This document shows, one piece after another, positions 22,301-31,065 of a DNA stretch of 64,000 nucleotides (its first letter is position 1; each line of letters starts with the position of its first letter). The DNA is from Dechloromonas sp. Dech2017 (lineage in GTDB: Bacteria > Pseudomonadota > Gammaproteobacteria > Burkholderiales > Rhodocyclaceae). Below the pieces are notes generated by a model that did no database searches, was not told the origin of the DNA, and saw only the letters and a program-made list of their open reading frames with translations. A program made the translations under genes and the position numbers. The stretch lies in the NCBI GenBank assembly GCA_009469585.1, contig SSXW01000012.1:1-64000 (forward strand), given 5' to 3'.

Positions 22301-24200
22301 GCCCGCGTACCCGCTCGATGTCGAGTTCCTCGGCGCCGTTGAAGCTCAGGCCGAAGTCGTGCAGCCAGACGGTCGGCCGGTCGGCCCTTTCGATTTCGTA
22401 GGGGCGTTCCTCGATGACCCGCACGCCCATGTGTTCGAGCATGGGCAGGGAGGCCGACAGCGGCACCGGGGCGGTATCGCGCAGGACCTTGAAGCGCAGA
22501 CTGCCGGCGCTCGCCTCGAGCGGCACGTAGAGGCTCATGGCCAGGCCGTCGGCGTCGGCCAGCGATTCCATCAGCTCGATGTCGCCGACCGCGGCGCGGG
22601 CCTCGTAATCCTCCCGGTAGCCGGCCGGAAAGGCCTTCAGATAACGGGCGTGCAGCTGGTTGCCACGTTCCTCGCCGCAACGTTCGTTGAGCGATTCGAA
22701 CAGCTCGTCCTGCCAGCGCCGGGAAACCCGGACCAGCCGGCGTTCGATGGCGGCCACGTCGTATTCCGGCATGCTGCCCGGCTTGGTGTGGATCAGGATC
22801 AGGATGCGGGCCAGCGCCGATTCGGAGAGCTGCACGTTGAATTCGCTGGAAGTGCCCTGGAAGGCTTCGAGGAGCACGTCCTGCATGCGCTGGCGGAGGG
22901 CGGTGTCGTAGTTTTCGCGGGGGGCGTAGATCAGGCAGGAGAAAAAGCGGCCGAAGGTGTCGTGGCGGACGAAGAGCCGGGTACGCTGGCGTTCGCCGAG
23001 GCCGAGGATGCCCATGGCGACGTCGTAGAGCTGGTCGGGGGCGATCTGGAACAGTTCGTCGCGCGGGTATTGTTCGAGGATGATGGCCAGAGCCCGGCCG
23101 CCGTGGCTTTCCGGGCGCAGCTCGGCGCGGTCGAGGACCTTCCTGACTTTCTGGCGCAGGATGGGGATGGCATCCGGGCTGGCGCTGTAGGCCGTGGCGG
23201 TGAACAGGCCGAGGAAACGCTGCTCGCCGATCACCTTGCCGTTGCCGTCGATGCGCTTGACGCCGACGTAGTCGAGGTAGCCCGGGCGATGCACGGTGGA
23301 GCGGGCGTTGGCCTTGGTCAGCACGAGCAGGCGCGGCTCGGTGGCAACCTTCTTGACCTCCGGCGGCAGCGCCGAAAAGGCGATCGAGTGTTCGGCCCCG
23401 GTTTCGCGCAGGATGCCGGCGCCGGTGCCGGCGACGATGCGCAGCAGGCAGTCGCTGTCGCCGGTGGCCGGGTCGGTTTCATCGACCAGCGCGTACTCGC
23501 GGTAGCCGAGCAGCGTGAAATTACCGGCTGCCAGCCACTTGAGGAAGGCGATGTCCTCGGCCGCCTGCTCGGCCTCGACCGGCGGCGCCGCCGCTTCCAG
23601 TCCGGCCACCAGGTCGGCAAGCCGGGCGCGCATCACCGGCCAGTCGGCGACCGCCGCGTGCACGTCGGCCAGGATGCGGGTCAGCCCTTCGTGCAGGGCC
23701 TCGAGCTGGGCCGGGTCGGTGCGCCGGTCGACTTCGACGTGGATGATCGATTCGAGGTTGCCGGCCGCCTCGTCGCGCTGCTCGCCGATGGCCAGCAGGT
23801 TGCCGTCGGCATCGCGGCGGGTGCGCATCAGCGGGTGGATGATCAGGTGCACGGTCAGGCCCTGGCGATTGACCTCCATGGTGATCGAATCGACCAGGAA
23901 GGGCATGTCCCGGCCGACGATCTCGATGATGGTGTGGGTCGATTGCCAGCCGTGCTCCTCCGGCCGCGGGTTGTACACGCGCAGGCGCGAGGCGCCCGGC
24001 GTGAAGCGGCTGGCGAAATGCCAGTGGGAGAGGGCGGCGCCGTAGAGATCCTGCGCCGAACGCTCGGCCAGGTCCTCGGCGGCGACGCGGCGGTAGTAGT
24101 TGCGGGTGAAGGCGGTGGCCAGTTCGGCGGTTTCGGCCGGCAGGCGCTTGTCGATCAGTTCGTAGACGGCGGCCAGCGGATTGGTGTTGTCGTTGGGCAT
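19377..24200 (-). CDS. NAD-specific glutamate dehydrogenase, large (~180 kDa) type
   Basis: This 1607-residue protein belongs to the large NAD-GDH class (GdhB/GDH180), which converts glutamate to 2-oxoglutarate and ammonium. A long N-terminal regulatory region with ACT-like segments precedes the catalytic domain, which shows KVARGGLRWSDRMEDFRTEV, LMKAQMVKNAVIVPVGSKGG, VGIGDMSGDVFGNGML and GEGGNLGLTQLGRIEYAL. The start MPNDNTNPLAAVYELID was chosen because GGAAGAGAG lies just upstream; an in-frame ATG 51 codons earlier has no support. It could take glutamate made by PutA into the citric acid cycle. No terminator is evident after the stop. Confidence 0.96.
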   Translation of the reverse strand: MPNDNTNPLAAVYELIDKRLPAETAELATAFTRNYYRRVAAEDLAERSAQDLYGAALSHWHFASRFTPGASRLRVYNPRPEEHGWQSTHTIIEIVGRDMPFLVDSITMEVNRQGLTVHLIIHPLMRTRRDADGNLLAIGEQRDEAAGNLESIIHVEVDRRTDPAQLEALHEGLTRILADVHAAVADWPVMRARLADLVAGLEAAAPPVEAEQAAEDIAFLKWLAAGNFTLLGYREYALVDETDPATGDSDCLLRIVAGTGAGILRETGAEHSIAFSALPPEVKKVATEPRLLVLTKANARSTVHRPGYLDYVGVKRIDGNGKVIGEQRFLGLFTATAYSASPDAIPILRQKVRKVLDRAELRPESHGGRALAIILEQYPRDELFQIAPDQLYDVAMGILGLGERQRTRLFVRHDTFGRFFSCLIYAPRENYDTALRQRMQDVLLEAFQGTSSEFNVQLSESALARILILIHTKPGSMPEYDVAAIERRLVRVSRRWQDELFESLNERCGEERGNQLHARYLKAFPAGYREDYEARAAVGDIELMESLADADGLAMSLYVPLEASAGSLRFKVLRDTAPVPLSASLPMLEHMGVRVIEERPYEIERADRPTVWLHDFGLSFNGAEELDIERVRGLFQETFRRVLSGAAESDDFNRLVLKSGLEWRQVAVLRAYAKYLRQAGFTFSQPYIEQTLAAHPAISRQLLDLFLARFDPQPERDGAAEATALEAQIHSALDEVANLDDDRILRQFLAAILATVRTNYFQRKDGAPKPYFSIKINSHGIPGLPEPKPLWEIYVYSPRVEGIHLRGGKVARGGLRWSDRMEDFRTEVLGLMKAQMVKNAVIVPVGSKGGFVVKNPPPGGDRDAVLKEGVACYHNFLRGLLDLTDNLAGGQVVPPPDLVRHDEDDPYLVVAADKGTASFSDYANGVSKEYGFWLGDAFASGGSAGYDHKKMGITARGAWESVKRHFRELGVDTQSQDFTVVGIGDMSGDVFGNGMLLSRHIKLLAAVDHRHIFIDPNPDAEQSFVERQRLFNLPRSSWADYQADLISAGGGVYPRTAKSITLSPQARASLGIEAETLTPQELIKAVLLAPVDLLYNGGIGTYVKSSKETHAAVGDRANDAIRVDGCELRCKVVGEGGNLGLTQLGRIEYALHGGRVCTDAIDNSAGVDCSDHEVNIKILLNFAMADGDLTEKQRNKLLTEMTDDVARLVLRDNYFQTQVLSVTRARGTELLDAQSRYIRYLSNAGRLNRKIEYLPFDEEIAERKAAGRGLTAPELAVLLAYNKMEVFEALLASDVPEDPYIRTALERYFPHQLRERYLDAIRNHPLRREIIATHVVNSMVNRVGASFTFRLHEETGATLPDIVRAYLAAREIFGLVPLWQTIEALDNQVADAVQTEMILECLHLVQRGTLWFLRHRGHLRDLAETLARFSGGVEQLAGNLYSMVVTDYRSELDEVSAHFRDQGVPETLVQRIASLDELYSALDIVEIAAALGRPVDLVARVYFALGGLLDLHWMRHQISLLAGDTHWQALARTALQDDLSAQARNLCADALRENMEETDVAALVAAWQGKRVFQLDRCRQLFSEIRALSAPDMAMLSVALRELRGLG

Positions 24201-24423
24201 CTCTCTTCCTTTGGTGTCTCGCCGGACGGCGCCGCCCTCTTCTGCTGGAAGGTCGGTAGGCCGTAGCGGTGGTCTGGCCTGGCGCCAAAGGATGCGTTTG
24301 CCGATGGCGTCAGATACTGAGCATTCGGTGCTGCGCTGGGGAACGGCCGGCAAGGCCGCCCACCGGGCAATGATGCGGGAACGGGCGGCGCTTGTCGATC
24401 ATTGATCGCGGGCGGCGGGCGGT

Positions 24424-24464
24424 TTTTCGATTTTCGGGGATTTTTCCGGTCGACCGCAGGAATG
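24424..24464 (+). repeat. Dispersed T-rich/GGTCGACC intergenic repeat, copy 5
   Basis: It contains TTTTTCGATTTTCGGGGA, then TTTTTCCGGTCGACCGCAGG. It lies in the 382-base gap between the glutamate dehydrogenase gene and the upstream EF-hand gene, both leftward. Apart from this copy and the stem-loop next to the EF-hand gene, I see nothing else in the gap. Confidence 0.85.
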
Positions 24465-24537
24465 GTGCGCCGGAGCGGCTGGCCGCGCTGGGCCGGGCCG
24501 ATTGATCACGGCGGAAACGAAGCCGGCCGAAGCGATG

Positions 24538-24572
24538 CCGGCCGGGCGCCGCGACGGCAACGGCCCGGCCGG
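24538..24572 (-). terminator. Stem-loop after the EF-hand gene, possible terminator
   Basis: A perfect 10 bp inverted repeat (CCGGCCGGGC/GCCCGGCCGG) with a 15-base loop begins 11 bases after the EF-hand gene stop. No T tract follows, so it may slow or protect the transcript end rather than terminate by itself. Confidence 0.4.
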
Positions 24573-24582
24573 GGGGCGTCGA

Positions 24583-25227
24583 TCAGGCGACGGTGGCGAT
24601 GGTCGCAGCCTGGCTGGCGGTGTTGCTGTCGTCGTTGCGGTAGGCGTGCATCAGCTGCAGGATTTTCATCATCACCTGGGCCTCGCTGCTCGCCGCCCGG
24701 TCGGCGCCGCTGGACGAGTCGCTGGCGGTCGCCGTCTGGGTCGACTGGTCGTAGGCCATCGCCTCCTGGAAACTGACCTTGCCGTCGCCATCGGCATCGG
24801 CCGCCTCGAAGTTCTGCACCACCTTGGAAATCAGCTCGGTGCGCGCCGTGTCGCTGCTGTCGGCCGATTCCAGCTGGCTGGTCAGTTCTTCCTTGGTGAA
24901 GCCGGCGTCGTCGCCGGGCGGCGGTGGCGGGGGCATGCCGCCGGCCCCCTGCGGGCCGCCGTGGCCGGGCCGGCTGCGCGAGCTGGCCAACTGCTCCTCG
25001 AGCTGGGCCAGCACGCTGGAAAATTCGTTCTCGGTGACCTTGCCGTCGCTGTCGCTGTCCAGCGCACTGAACACGTCGTCGACGCTGGCGCTGCCCTTGC
25101 CGCTGTCGGCGATCTGGCTGAAGGCCGTCGCCAGGTCGGATTTTTCGAGATAGCCCTGGCTCTTGGTGTCCAGTCGGGAAAACAGCAGGCTGGACATCTG
25201 CGATGCCTGATTGATACCGCTCATCAT
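24583..25227 (-). CDS. EF-hand calcium-binding protein
   Basis: This 214-residue protein has two canonical EF-hand loops: DSDSDGKVTENE (about residues 56-67) and DADGDGKVSFQE (about 144-155). A degenerate loop (DTKSQGYLEKSD, about 20-31) and a Gly/Pro stretch with six prolines lie before and between them. The C-terminus is rich in Ser, Ala and Thr. No signal peptide or membrane helix is obvious, so location is unclear. AAGGAG lies 6 bases before the first ATG. Boxes resembling CpxR sites lie about 100-125 bases upstream, suggesting control by the nearby CpxRA-like system. Calcium binding is inferred from the loops; the role is unknown. Confidence 0.85.
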   Translation of the reverse strand: MMSGINQASQMSSLLFSRLDTKSQGYLEKSDLATAFSQIADSGKGSASVDDVFSALDSDSDGKVTENEFSSVLAQLEEQLASSRSRPGHGGPQGAGGMPPPPPPGDDAGFTKEELTSQLESADSSDTARTELISKVVQNFEAADADGDGKVSFQEAMAYDQSTQTATASDSSSGADRAASSEAQVMMKILQLMHAYRNDDSNTASQAATIATVA

Positions 25228-25330
25228 GATGCGCTCCTTGTGCGAAGTTGAAATGTGCTTGCCGGACGGGCCGGCAGGCTCCCTTGTGCAAGTTATCGGC
25301 CCGAAAACGGGCCGTTTGACGGCGCTTTCG

Positions 25331-25355
25331 GTTAAGCGGGGTAAATTTCCGTTAA
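25331..25355. promoter_or_regulatory. Triple GTWAA box (CpxR-like operator) before the EF-hand gene
   Basis: GTTAA-N5-GTAAA-N5-GTTAA has exact 10 bp phasing. E. coli CpxR binds GTAAA-N5-GTAAA. It lies upstream of the EF-hand gene and downstream of the Spy-like gene, about 1 kb from a CpxR-like regulator gene whose own upstream region carries the same boxes. Confidence 0.6.
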
Positions 25356-25430
25356 GAAATCGGGTGATTCCCCGCGGTTTTGCAGATGAATGGTCGAAAT
25401 CCGCGGGGTTTCGGCCGTTTTTCCGGTAAT

Positions 25431-25913
25431 TTACGGCCTGGCGGCAATTCTTGCCGCCAGCTGCTGGCGCTGTTCGGCGTCGAGAATGGCGTAGATCTTG
25501 CGGTCGATTTCGGCGCGCCGGGCCAGCATCTCGCCGTGGGCGCGGCCGGCCTCGTCGGCCAGCTGGCGGGCCTGGGTGCCGTCGTAGCTGTCGCCGAGGG
25601 CCTGCCGGTGCAACTGGTCGACCGACTGGCGGGCCTTCTTGGCGATGTCGCGCAGTTGCGGCGCCTGCACGTGCATCAGCTCGAATATCTTGTCGCGCTG
25701 GCTTTCGCTAAGCTTCAGGCCGCGCAGGTAGGGCGGCATCGGCTCGCCGGGCTGGCCGGCACGGCCGCCATGGCGGCCGTGGCCTTCCGGTCCGGCCGAC
25801 TGGCGGCATGAGTCGGCGTGGTCGGACCGGGCCATGGCCTTGAGCGGCAGGCTGGCGGCGAGGACGGCGGCGGTGAGCAAAGCGCTGGCCAGGAATTTGT
25901 GGGAGGGGTTCAT
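25431..25913 (-). CDS. Spy/CpxP-family periplasmic protein
   Basis: This 160-residue protein has a signal peptide (MNPSHKFLASALLTAAVLA, cleavage near KAMA-RS). A His-rich mature N-terminus follows (SDHADSC, GHGRHGG). The all-alpha body has the LKLSESQRDKIFELMH motif and the LDAEQRQQL motif near the C-terminus, both typical of LTXXQ/Spy proteins. These act as periplasmic chaperones or as metal or stress sensors that restrain CpxA-type kinases. The start was placed at the ATG opening the signal peptide. The gene is divergent from the CpxR-like gene with GTAAA boxes between them, matching E. coli cpxP-cpxRA organisation. Confidence 0.88.
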   Translation of the reverse strand: MNPSHKFLASALLTAAVLAASLPLKAMARSDHADSCRQSAGPEGHGRHGGRAGQPGEPMPPYLRGLKLSESQRDKIFELMHVQAPQLRDIAKKARQSVDQLHRQALGDSYDGTQARQLADEAGRAHGEMLARRAEIDRKIYAILDAEQRQQLAARIAARP

Positions 25914-25988
25914 GTCGGTTACCTTTCGTGGTCGGCGGGCTGGGCCGAAAGTGGCTGCCCGATGCGACGCATTGTTGGGCGCCACCCG

Positions 25989-26033
25989 GTTAAGCGCCGT
26001 TGGCCAGACGTAAATGTCGGTAAATCCTGTAAA
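25989..26033. promoter_or_regulatory. CpxR-like operator cluster between the spy-like and RR genes
   Basis: GTAAA-TGTCG-GTAAA is an exact match to the CpxR consensus GTAAA-N5-GTAAA (26010-26024). A third GTAAA follows at 26029 and an upstream GTTAA lies at 25989, 21 bp (two helical turns) away. The cluster lies in the divergent promoter region and could serve both genes. Pattern-based; binding not shown. Confidence 0.7.
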
Positions 26034-26089
26034 AGCCGCGGCCGGGCTTGGCTATCATCGGCTCCTTGAGTTTTGCTGATGGAGCGCCC

Positions 26090-26773
26090 ATGACGGCGGT
26101 TTTGCTGGTCGACGACGATGTCGAGCTGGCCGAGATGCTCGGCGACTACCTGGTGCAGGACGGTTTCCTGGTCACGGCCGTGCATGACGGCCTGAGCGGG
26201 GTCGACGAGGCGCTGTCCGGGCGCCACGCCATCGTCGTCCTCGACGTGATGATGCCGGGCATTTCCGGGATCGAGGCGCTGCGCCGCATCCGCGCCGGCA
26301 GCGCGCTGCCGGTGCTGATGCTGACCGCCAAGGGCGACGACATGGATCGCATCGTCGGCCTCGAACTGGGCGCCGACGACTACGTGCCCAAGCCCTGCCA
26401 GCCGCGCGAGCTGGCCGCCCGCCTGCGCGCCATTCTGCGCCGCACGGCGCCGCCCGCCGAGGCGCCCGGGGCGAGCCTCGTGGTCGGCGAGCTGGCCGTG
26501 CACCCGGCCCAGCGCCGGGCCGAATGGGCCGGGGTTGATGTCGGGCTGACCAGCACCGAGTTCAACCTCCTTGAAGTCCTGGCCCGCCACGCCGGGCGGC
26601 CGGTCAGCAAGGGCGAGCTGTCAGAGCAGGCGCTCGGCCGGGCGCTGTCCCGCTTCGACCGCAGCATCGACGTGCACCTGTCGAGCATCCGCCACAAGCT
26701 GGGCACGCTGCCCGACGGCCGCTCGTGCATCCAGACGGTGTATCGCCAGGGCTACCAGCTGATCCGCGACTGA
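26090..26773 (+). CDS. OmpR-family response regulator, CpxR-like
   Basis: This 227-residue regulator has an N-terminal receiver (VLLVDDDVELAEML, phosphoacceptor Asp52 in VVLDVMMPG, switch Lys in YVPKP) and a C-terminal winged helix (GLTSTEFNLLEVLARHAGRP, then RSIDVHLSSIRHKLG). It pairs with the histidine kinase encoded 76 bases downstream. The start MTAVLLVDDD was chosen over an in-frame ATG 14 codons upstream because receivers begin directly with this strand and GGAG precedes it. Target boxes resembling CpxR sites lie just upstream of its own gene and before the EF-hand gene. Confidence 0.93.
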   Translation: MTAVLLVDDDVELAEMLGDYLVQDGFLVTAVHDGLSGVDEALSGRHAIVVLDVMMPGISGIEALRRIRAGSALPVLMLTAKGDDMDRIVGLELGADDYVPKPCQPRELAARLRAILRRTAPPAEAPGASLVVGELAVHPAQRRAEWAGVDVGLTSTEFNLLEVLARHAGRPVSKGELSEQALGRALSRFDRSIDVHLSSIRHKLGTLPDGRSCIQTVYRQGYQLIRD

Positions 26774-26849
26774 GCGCCGGTGCAATTATTATTCTCCCGT
26801 TTCCTGCCGACGATTGCCTGGCCAACGCCGAGGCGGGGCTAGACGCGGC

Positions 26850-28088
26850 ATGGGCAAGCTGTTCTGGAAGTTTTTCATTTTCATCTGGCTTGGCCAGCTG
26901 GTCGCCGTGTTCGGCACCGGGGCGCTTTTCTGGTATGAGCGGCAATCGGCCGAAGCGGCGGGCTTGGCCGCCGGCCAGCCCCATCGCCCGCCGCCGGACT
27001 TTGCTGGTCGCCGGCCGCCGCCCGCGGCCCACGGTGCCGATGGCGGTCCAAGGCCCCCGCCGCCCGAAGCGCATGGCCCGGAAGGCGCCCATCGTCCGCC
27101 GTCCTTGGCGGTGCGCGGTGCGGGCGACGATCGGCCGCCACCGCCGCACCGCGGCGGCAGGGGGCCGGGTGGCGGCTTGCCGGTCCTGCCGCTCTTCGCC
27201 GGTTTCCTGGCCAGTCTGTTGTGCGCCGCCGGCATGGCCTGGTATTTCGCCCGCCCCATCCGCCACCTGCGCGATGCGCTGGCCGGCGCCGGTGGCGGCG
27301 ACCTGGCGGTGCGGGTCGGTCCCGCCATGGGCGGGCGGCGCGACGAGCTGGCCGATCTCGGCCGCGATTTCGACGCCATGGCCGAGCGCCTGCAGGCCCT
27401 GGTCGCCGGCCAGCAGCGCCTGCTCCACGACGTCTCCCACGAGATGCGCTCGCCGCTGGCTCGGCTGCAGGCGGCCATCGGCCTGCTCCGCCAGCAGCCG
27501 GGGCGGCTCGACGATTCGCTGGCCCGCATCGAGCGCGAAGGCGAACGCATGAACCGCCTGGTCGGCGAACTGCTCACCCTGTCGCGGCTGGAGGCCGGGG
27601 TGGGCGGGCCGCTCGAGGTGGTGGACATGGACGAGCTGCTGGCCGCCATCGTCGACGATGCGCGCTTCGAGGGCGAGGCGCGGCAACTGCGTATCGAGCT
27701 GGCCGGTGCGCCGGGGGGGGCGGTCCGGGCCGACCCGGCCTTGCTGCAGCGGGCCATCGAGAACGTGCTGCGCAACGCGCTGCGCCATTCGCCGGTGGGC
27801 GGCGTCATTCGGGTCGAGGCCGGCTGCCCGGCGCCGGGCAGCTATCGCTTGGCCATCGAGGACCAGGGGCCGGGCGTGCCCGAGGCCGAGCGGGAGGCGA
27901 TTTTCGCGCCCTTCCACCGCGGCCAGGGCAATTCCGGCAGCGACGGCTACGGCCTGGGGCTGGCCATCGCCCGCCGGGTGATCGCTGCGGTCGACGGCAA
28001 AATCGTCGCCAAAGCGAAAGCGCCGGGGGCGGGCAGCGGGCTGCGGGTCGAGATGACGCTGCCGTGCCAGCCGGTCGGCCGCGATTGA
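26850..28088 (+). CDS. Sensor histidine kinase, CpxA-like, with Pro/His-rich periplasmic segment
   Basis: This 412-residue kinase has two membrane helices (about residues 5-28 and 112-133), a HAMP linker, a HisKA domain (LLHDVSHEMRSPLARL, His197) and an HATPase domain (NVLRNALRHSP, DQGPGVP, YGLGLAIA). The ~80 residues between the helices are unusual: almost only Pro, His, Gly, Arg and Ala, with repeated PPP runs and five histidines, rather than the folded sensor of E. coli CpxA. That suggests a disordered or metal-binding sensor region. The ATG opens MGKLFWKFFIFIWLG; a TTG 12 codons earlier is less likely. Confidence 0.92.
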   Translation: MGKLFWKFFIFIWLGQLVAVFGTGALFWYERQSAEAAGLAAGQPHRPPPDFAGRRPPPAAHGADGGPRPPPPEAHGPEGAHRPPSLAVRGAGDDRPPPPHRGGRGPGGGLPVLPLFAGFLASLLCAAGMAWYFARPIRHLRDALAGAGGGDLAVRVGPAMGGRRDELADLGRDFDAMAERLQALVAGQQRLLHDVSHEMRSPLARLQAAIGLLRQQPGRLDDSLARIEREGERMNRLVGELLTLSRLEAGVGGPLEVVDMDELLAAIVDDARFEGEARQLRIELAGAPGGAVRADPALLQRAIENVLRNALRHSPVGGVIRVEAGCPAPGSYRLAIEDQGPGVPEAEREAIFAPFHRGQGNSGSDGYGLGLAIARRVIAAVDGKIVAKAKAPGAGSGLRVEMTLPCQPVGRD

Positions 28089-28118
28089 CCCGGCAATCAA
28101 TTCCCGTTCGCCCCGAGG

Positions 28119-28153
28119 CCTTCGATCCGGCTCAGGACAGGCTTGGCGAAGGG
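28119..28153. repeat. REP-like palindromic element
   Basis: CCTTCGATCCGGCTCAGGAC, then AGGCTTGGCGAAGG, forms a CCTTCG/CGAAGG stem. The core GGCTCAGGAC is the familiar core of interspersed REP-type repeats of many Proteobacteria. It lies between the CpxA-like kinase and gpmI. The remaining bases of this 261-base gap show no gene. Confidence 0.6.
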
Positions 28154-28349
28154 TGCGGGGCTTCGGCAGCCTCGGCCCGAACGGCTGCCGGGTTGGTGGC
28201 AGTCGGGTGCCGCCCCGTGCCGCGCTGCGGCCGACGACGGTTTCCTGGGTTGACTGGGGCGCTGGCGGTAAAATAGGGACTTTGCACGGTCGGCATGGCG
28301 TGGCGAGTGGGTTCGCGGCGCCTTGTGGCCCTTATTTGGCTGAGTTCCC

Positions 28350-29984
<1,635 letters not shown>

Positions 29985-30012
29985 GGCGGGGCGGGCCCGG
30001 CTGCCCCGGGCC

Positions 30013-30049
30013 TGTCGATTTTTGCCCTTTTTTGCCGTCGACCGTAGCG
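30013..30049 (+). repeat. Dispersed T-rich/GGTCGACC intergenic repeat, copy 6
   Basis: TGTCGATTTTTGCCC, then TTTTTTGCCGTCGACCGTAG. It lies 29 bases after the gpmI stop, with its T-rich strand in the direction of gpmI transcription. Confidence 0.85.
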
Positions 30050-30083
30050 GTTGCCACCGTCGCCGCCCGCCGCCCGCGGCCGG

Positions 30084-30132
30084 CGGCCTGCGGCCTGCGG
30101 CCTGCGGCCTGCGGCCTGCGGCCTGCGGCCTG
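30084..30132 (+). repeat. Heptanucleotide tandem repeat (CGGCCTG)7
   Basis: Seven perfect head-to-tail copies of CGGCCTG (49 bp) lie in the 306-base gap between gpmI and the TerC-family gene. The array is not within any credible gene. Such arrays are prone to slippage, so copy number may vary between strains. Apart from this array and the dispersed repeat, the gap holds only a short CTTCG/CGAAG hairpin with a T7 loop. Confidence 0.95.
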
Positions 30133-30290
30133 CCGCGGCGGCTGGACAGATGGGCCTGGACGGAAGAAGTTCCGGTAGAAGCGACGCCACCCTTCGTTTT
30201 TTTCGAAGCATCGCTGCCGCGGCGCCGGATGGTGCGCTGCCTCCGGGATGACTAGAATGGCGGCCTGATTCCCTGCCGAGCCCCCTAGCC

Positions 30291-31049
30291 ATGTTCGAAT
30301 TCCTGCTCTCCCCCGAAATCTGGATCGCCTTTTTCACGCTGACCGCGCTGGAACTGGTGCTCGGCATCGACAACATCATTTTCATCTCCATCCTGGTCGA
30401 CAAGCTGCCCCGCGAGAAGCAGGAGATGGCCCGGCGCATCGGCCTCTTCCTGGCCATGTTCATGCGCATAGGCCTGCTGCTCGTGCTGTCGTGGATCGTC
30501 GGCATGACCGAGCCGGTGTTCTCGGTCCTTGGTGTCGGTTTCTCCGGGCGCGACATCATCCTGATCGCCGGCGGCCTGTTCCTGATCTGGAAGAGCACCG
30601 GCGAGGTTCACCAGCTGCTCGAGGGCGAGGAGGGCGAGGCGTCGAGCAAGGTGGCGTCGAGCTTCGCCGGGGTCATCGCCCAGATCATCGTCATCGACCT
30701 CGTTTTCTCGCTCGATTCGATCATCACGGCGGTCGGCATGGTCAGCCAGGTCGGCGTCATGATCGCCGCCGTCGTCGCCTCGGTCGGCCTGATGATGCTG
30801 TTCGCCCGGCCGATCGGCGAGTTCGTGTCGAACCACCCGACGATCAAGATGCTGGCCCTGTCCTTCCTGGTCGTCGTCGGCGTCGTGCTCATCGCCGACG
30901 GCTTCGGGCACCACGTGCCGAAGGGCTACATCTATTTCGCCATGGCCTTCTCGGTCGGCGTCGAGATGCTCAACATCCGCATGCGCAAGAAGGCGGTCAA
31001 GCCGGTGGATCTGCGCGAACCCTACGCCCGCGAACTGGGCACCGACTGA
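30291..31049 (+). CDS. TerC-family integral membrane protein
   Basis: This 252-residue membrane protein has about seven helices. The two TerC signature helices carry conserved acidic residues: LELVLGIDNIIFISILVDKL and VIDLVFSLDSIITAVGM. TerC/Alx/YkoY proteins are linked to tellurite resistance and to manganese or other metal export, often at the membrane insertion step of metalloproteins. The cytosolic loop after helix 3 (LLEGEEGEASSK) is also typical. It stands alone, convergent with the DUF1439 gene. I looked for a manganese (yybP-ykoY) riboswitch upstream and could not see one. Confidence 0.92.
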   Translation: MFEFLLSPEIWIAFFTLTALELVLGIDNIIFISILVDKLPREKQEMARRIGLFLAMFMRIGLLLVLSWIVGMTEPVFSVLGVGFSGRDIILIAGGLFLIWKSTGEVHQLLEGEEGEASSKVASSFAGVIAQIIVIDLVFSLDSIITAVGMVSQVGVMIAAVVASVGLMMLFARPIGEFVSNHPTIKMLALSFLVVVGVVLIADGFGHHVPKGYIYFAMAFSVGVEMLNIRMRKKAVKPVDLREPYARELGTD

Positions 31050-31065
31050 TCGGCGGCGCCGGGCC

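Noticed and set aside
27976..27995. A copy of the dispersed repeat inside the CpxA-like kinase gene (GCGGTCGACGGCAAAATCG)
   Set aside because: Only about 19 bases match, and they encode ordinary conserved kinase sequence (AVDGKIVAK), so chance similarity is likely.
30084..30132. The heptanucleotide array as a CRISPR-like structure
   Set aside because: Units are 7 bp with no spacers, so this is a simple tandem repeat.
30133..30290. A manganese (yybP-ykoY) riboswitch in front of the TerC-family gene
   Set aside because: TerC relatives often have one, but I could not find the conserved loop sequences; only a short CTTCG/CGAAG hairpin is present.
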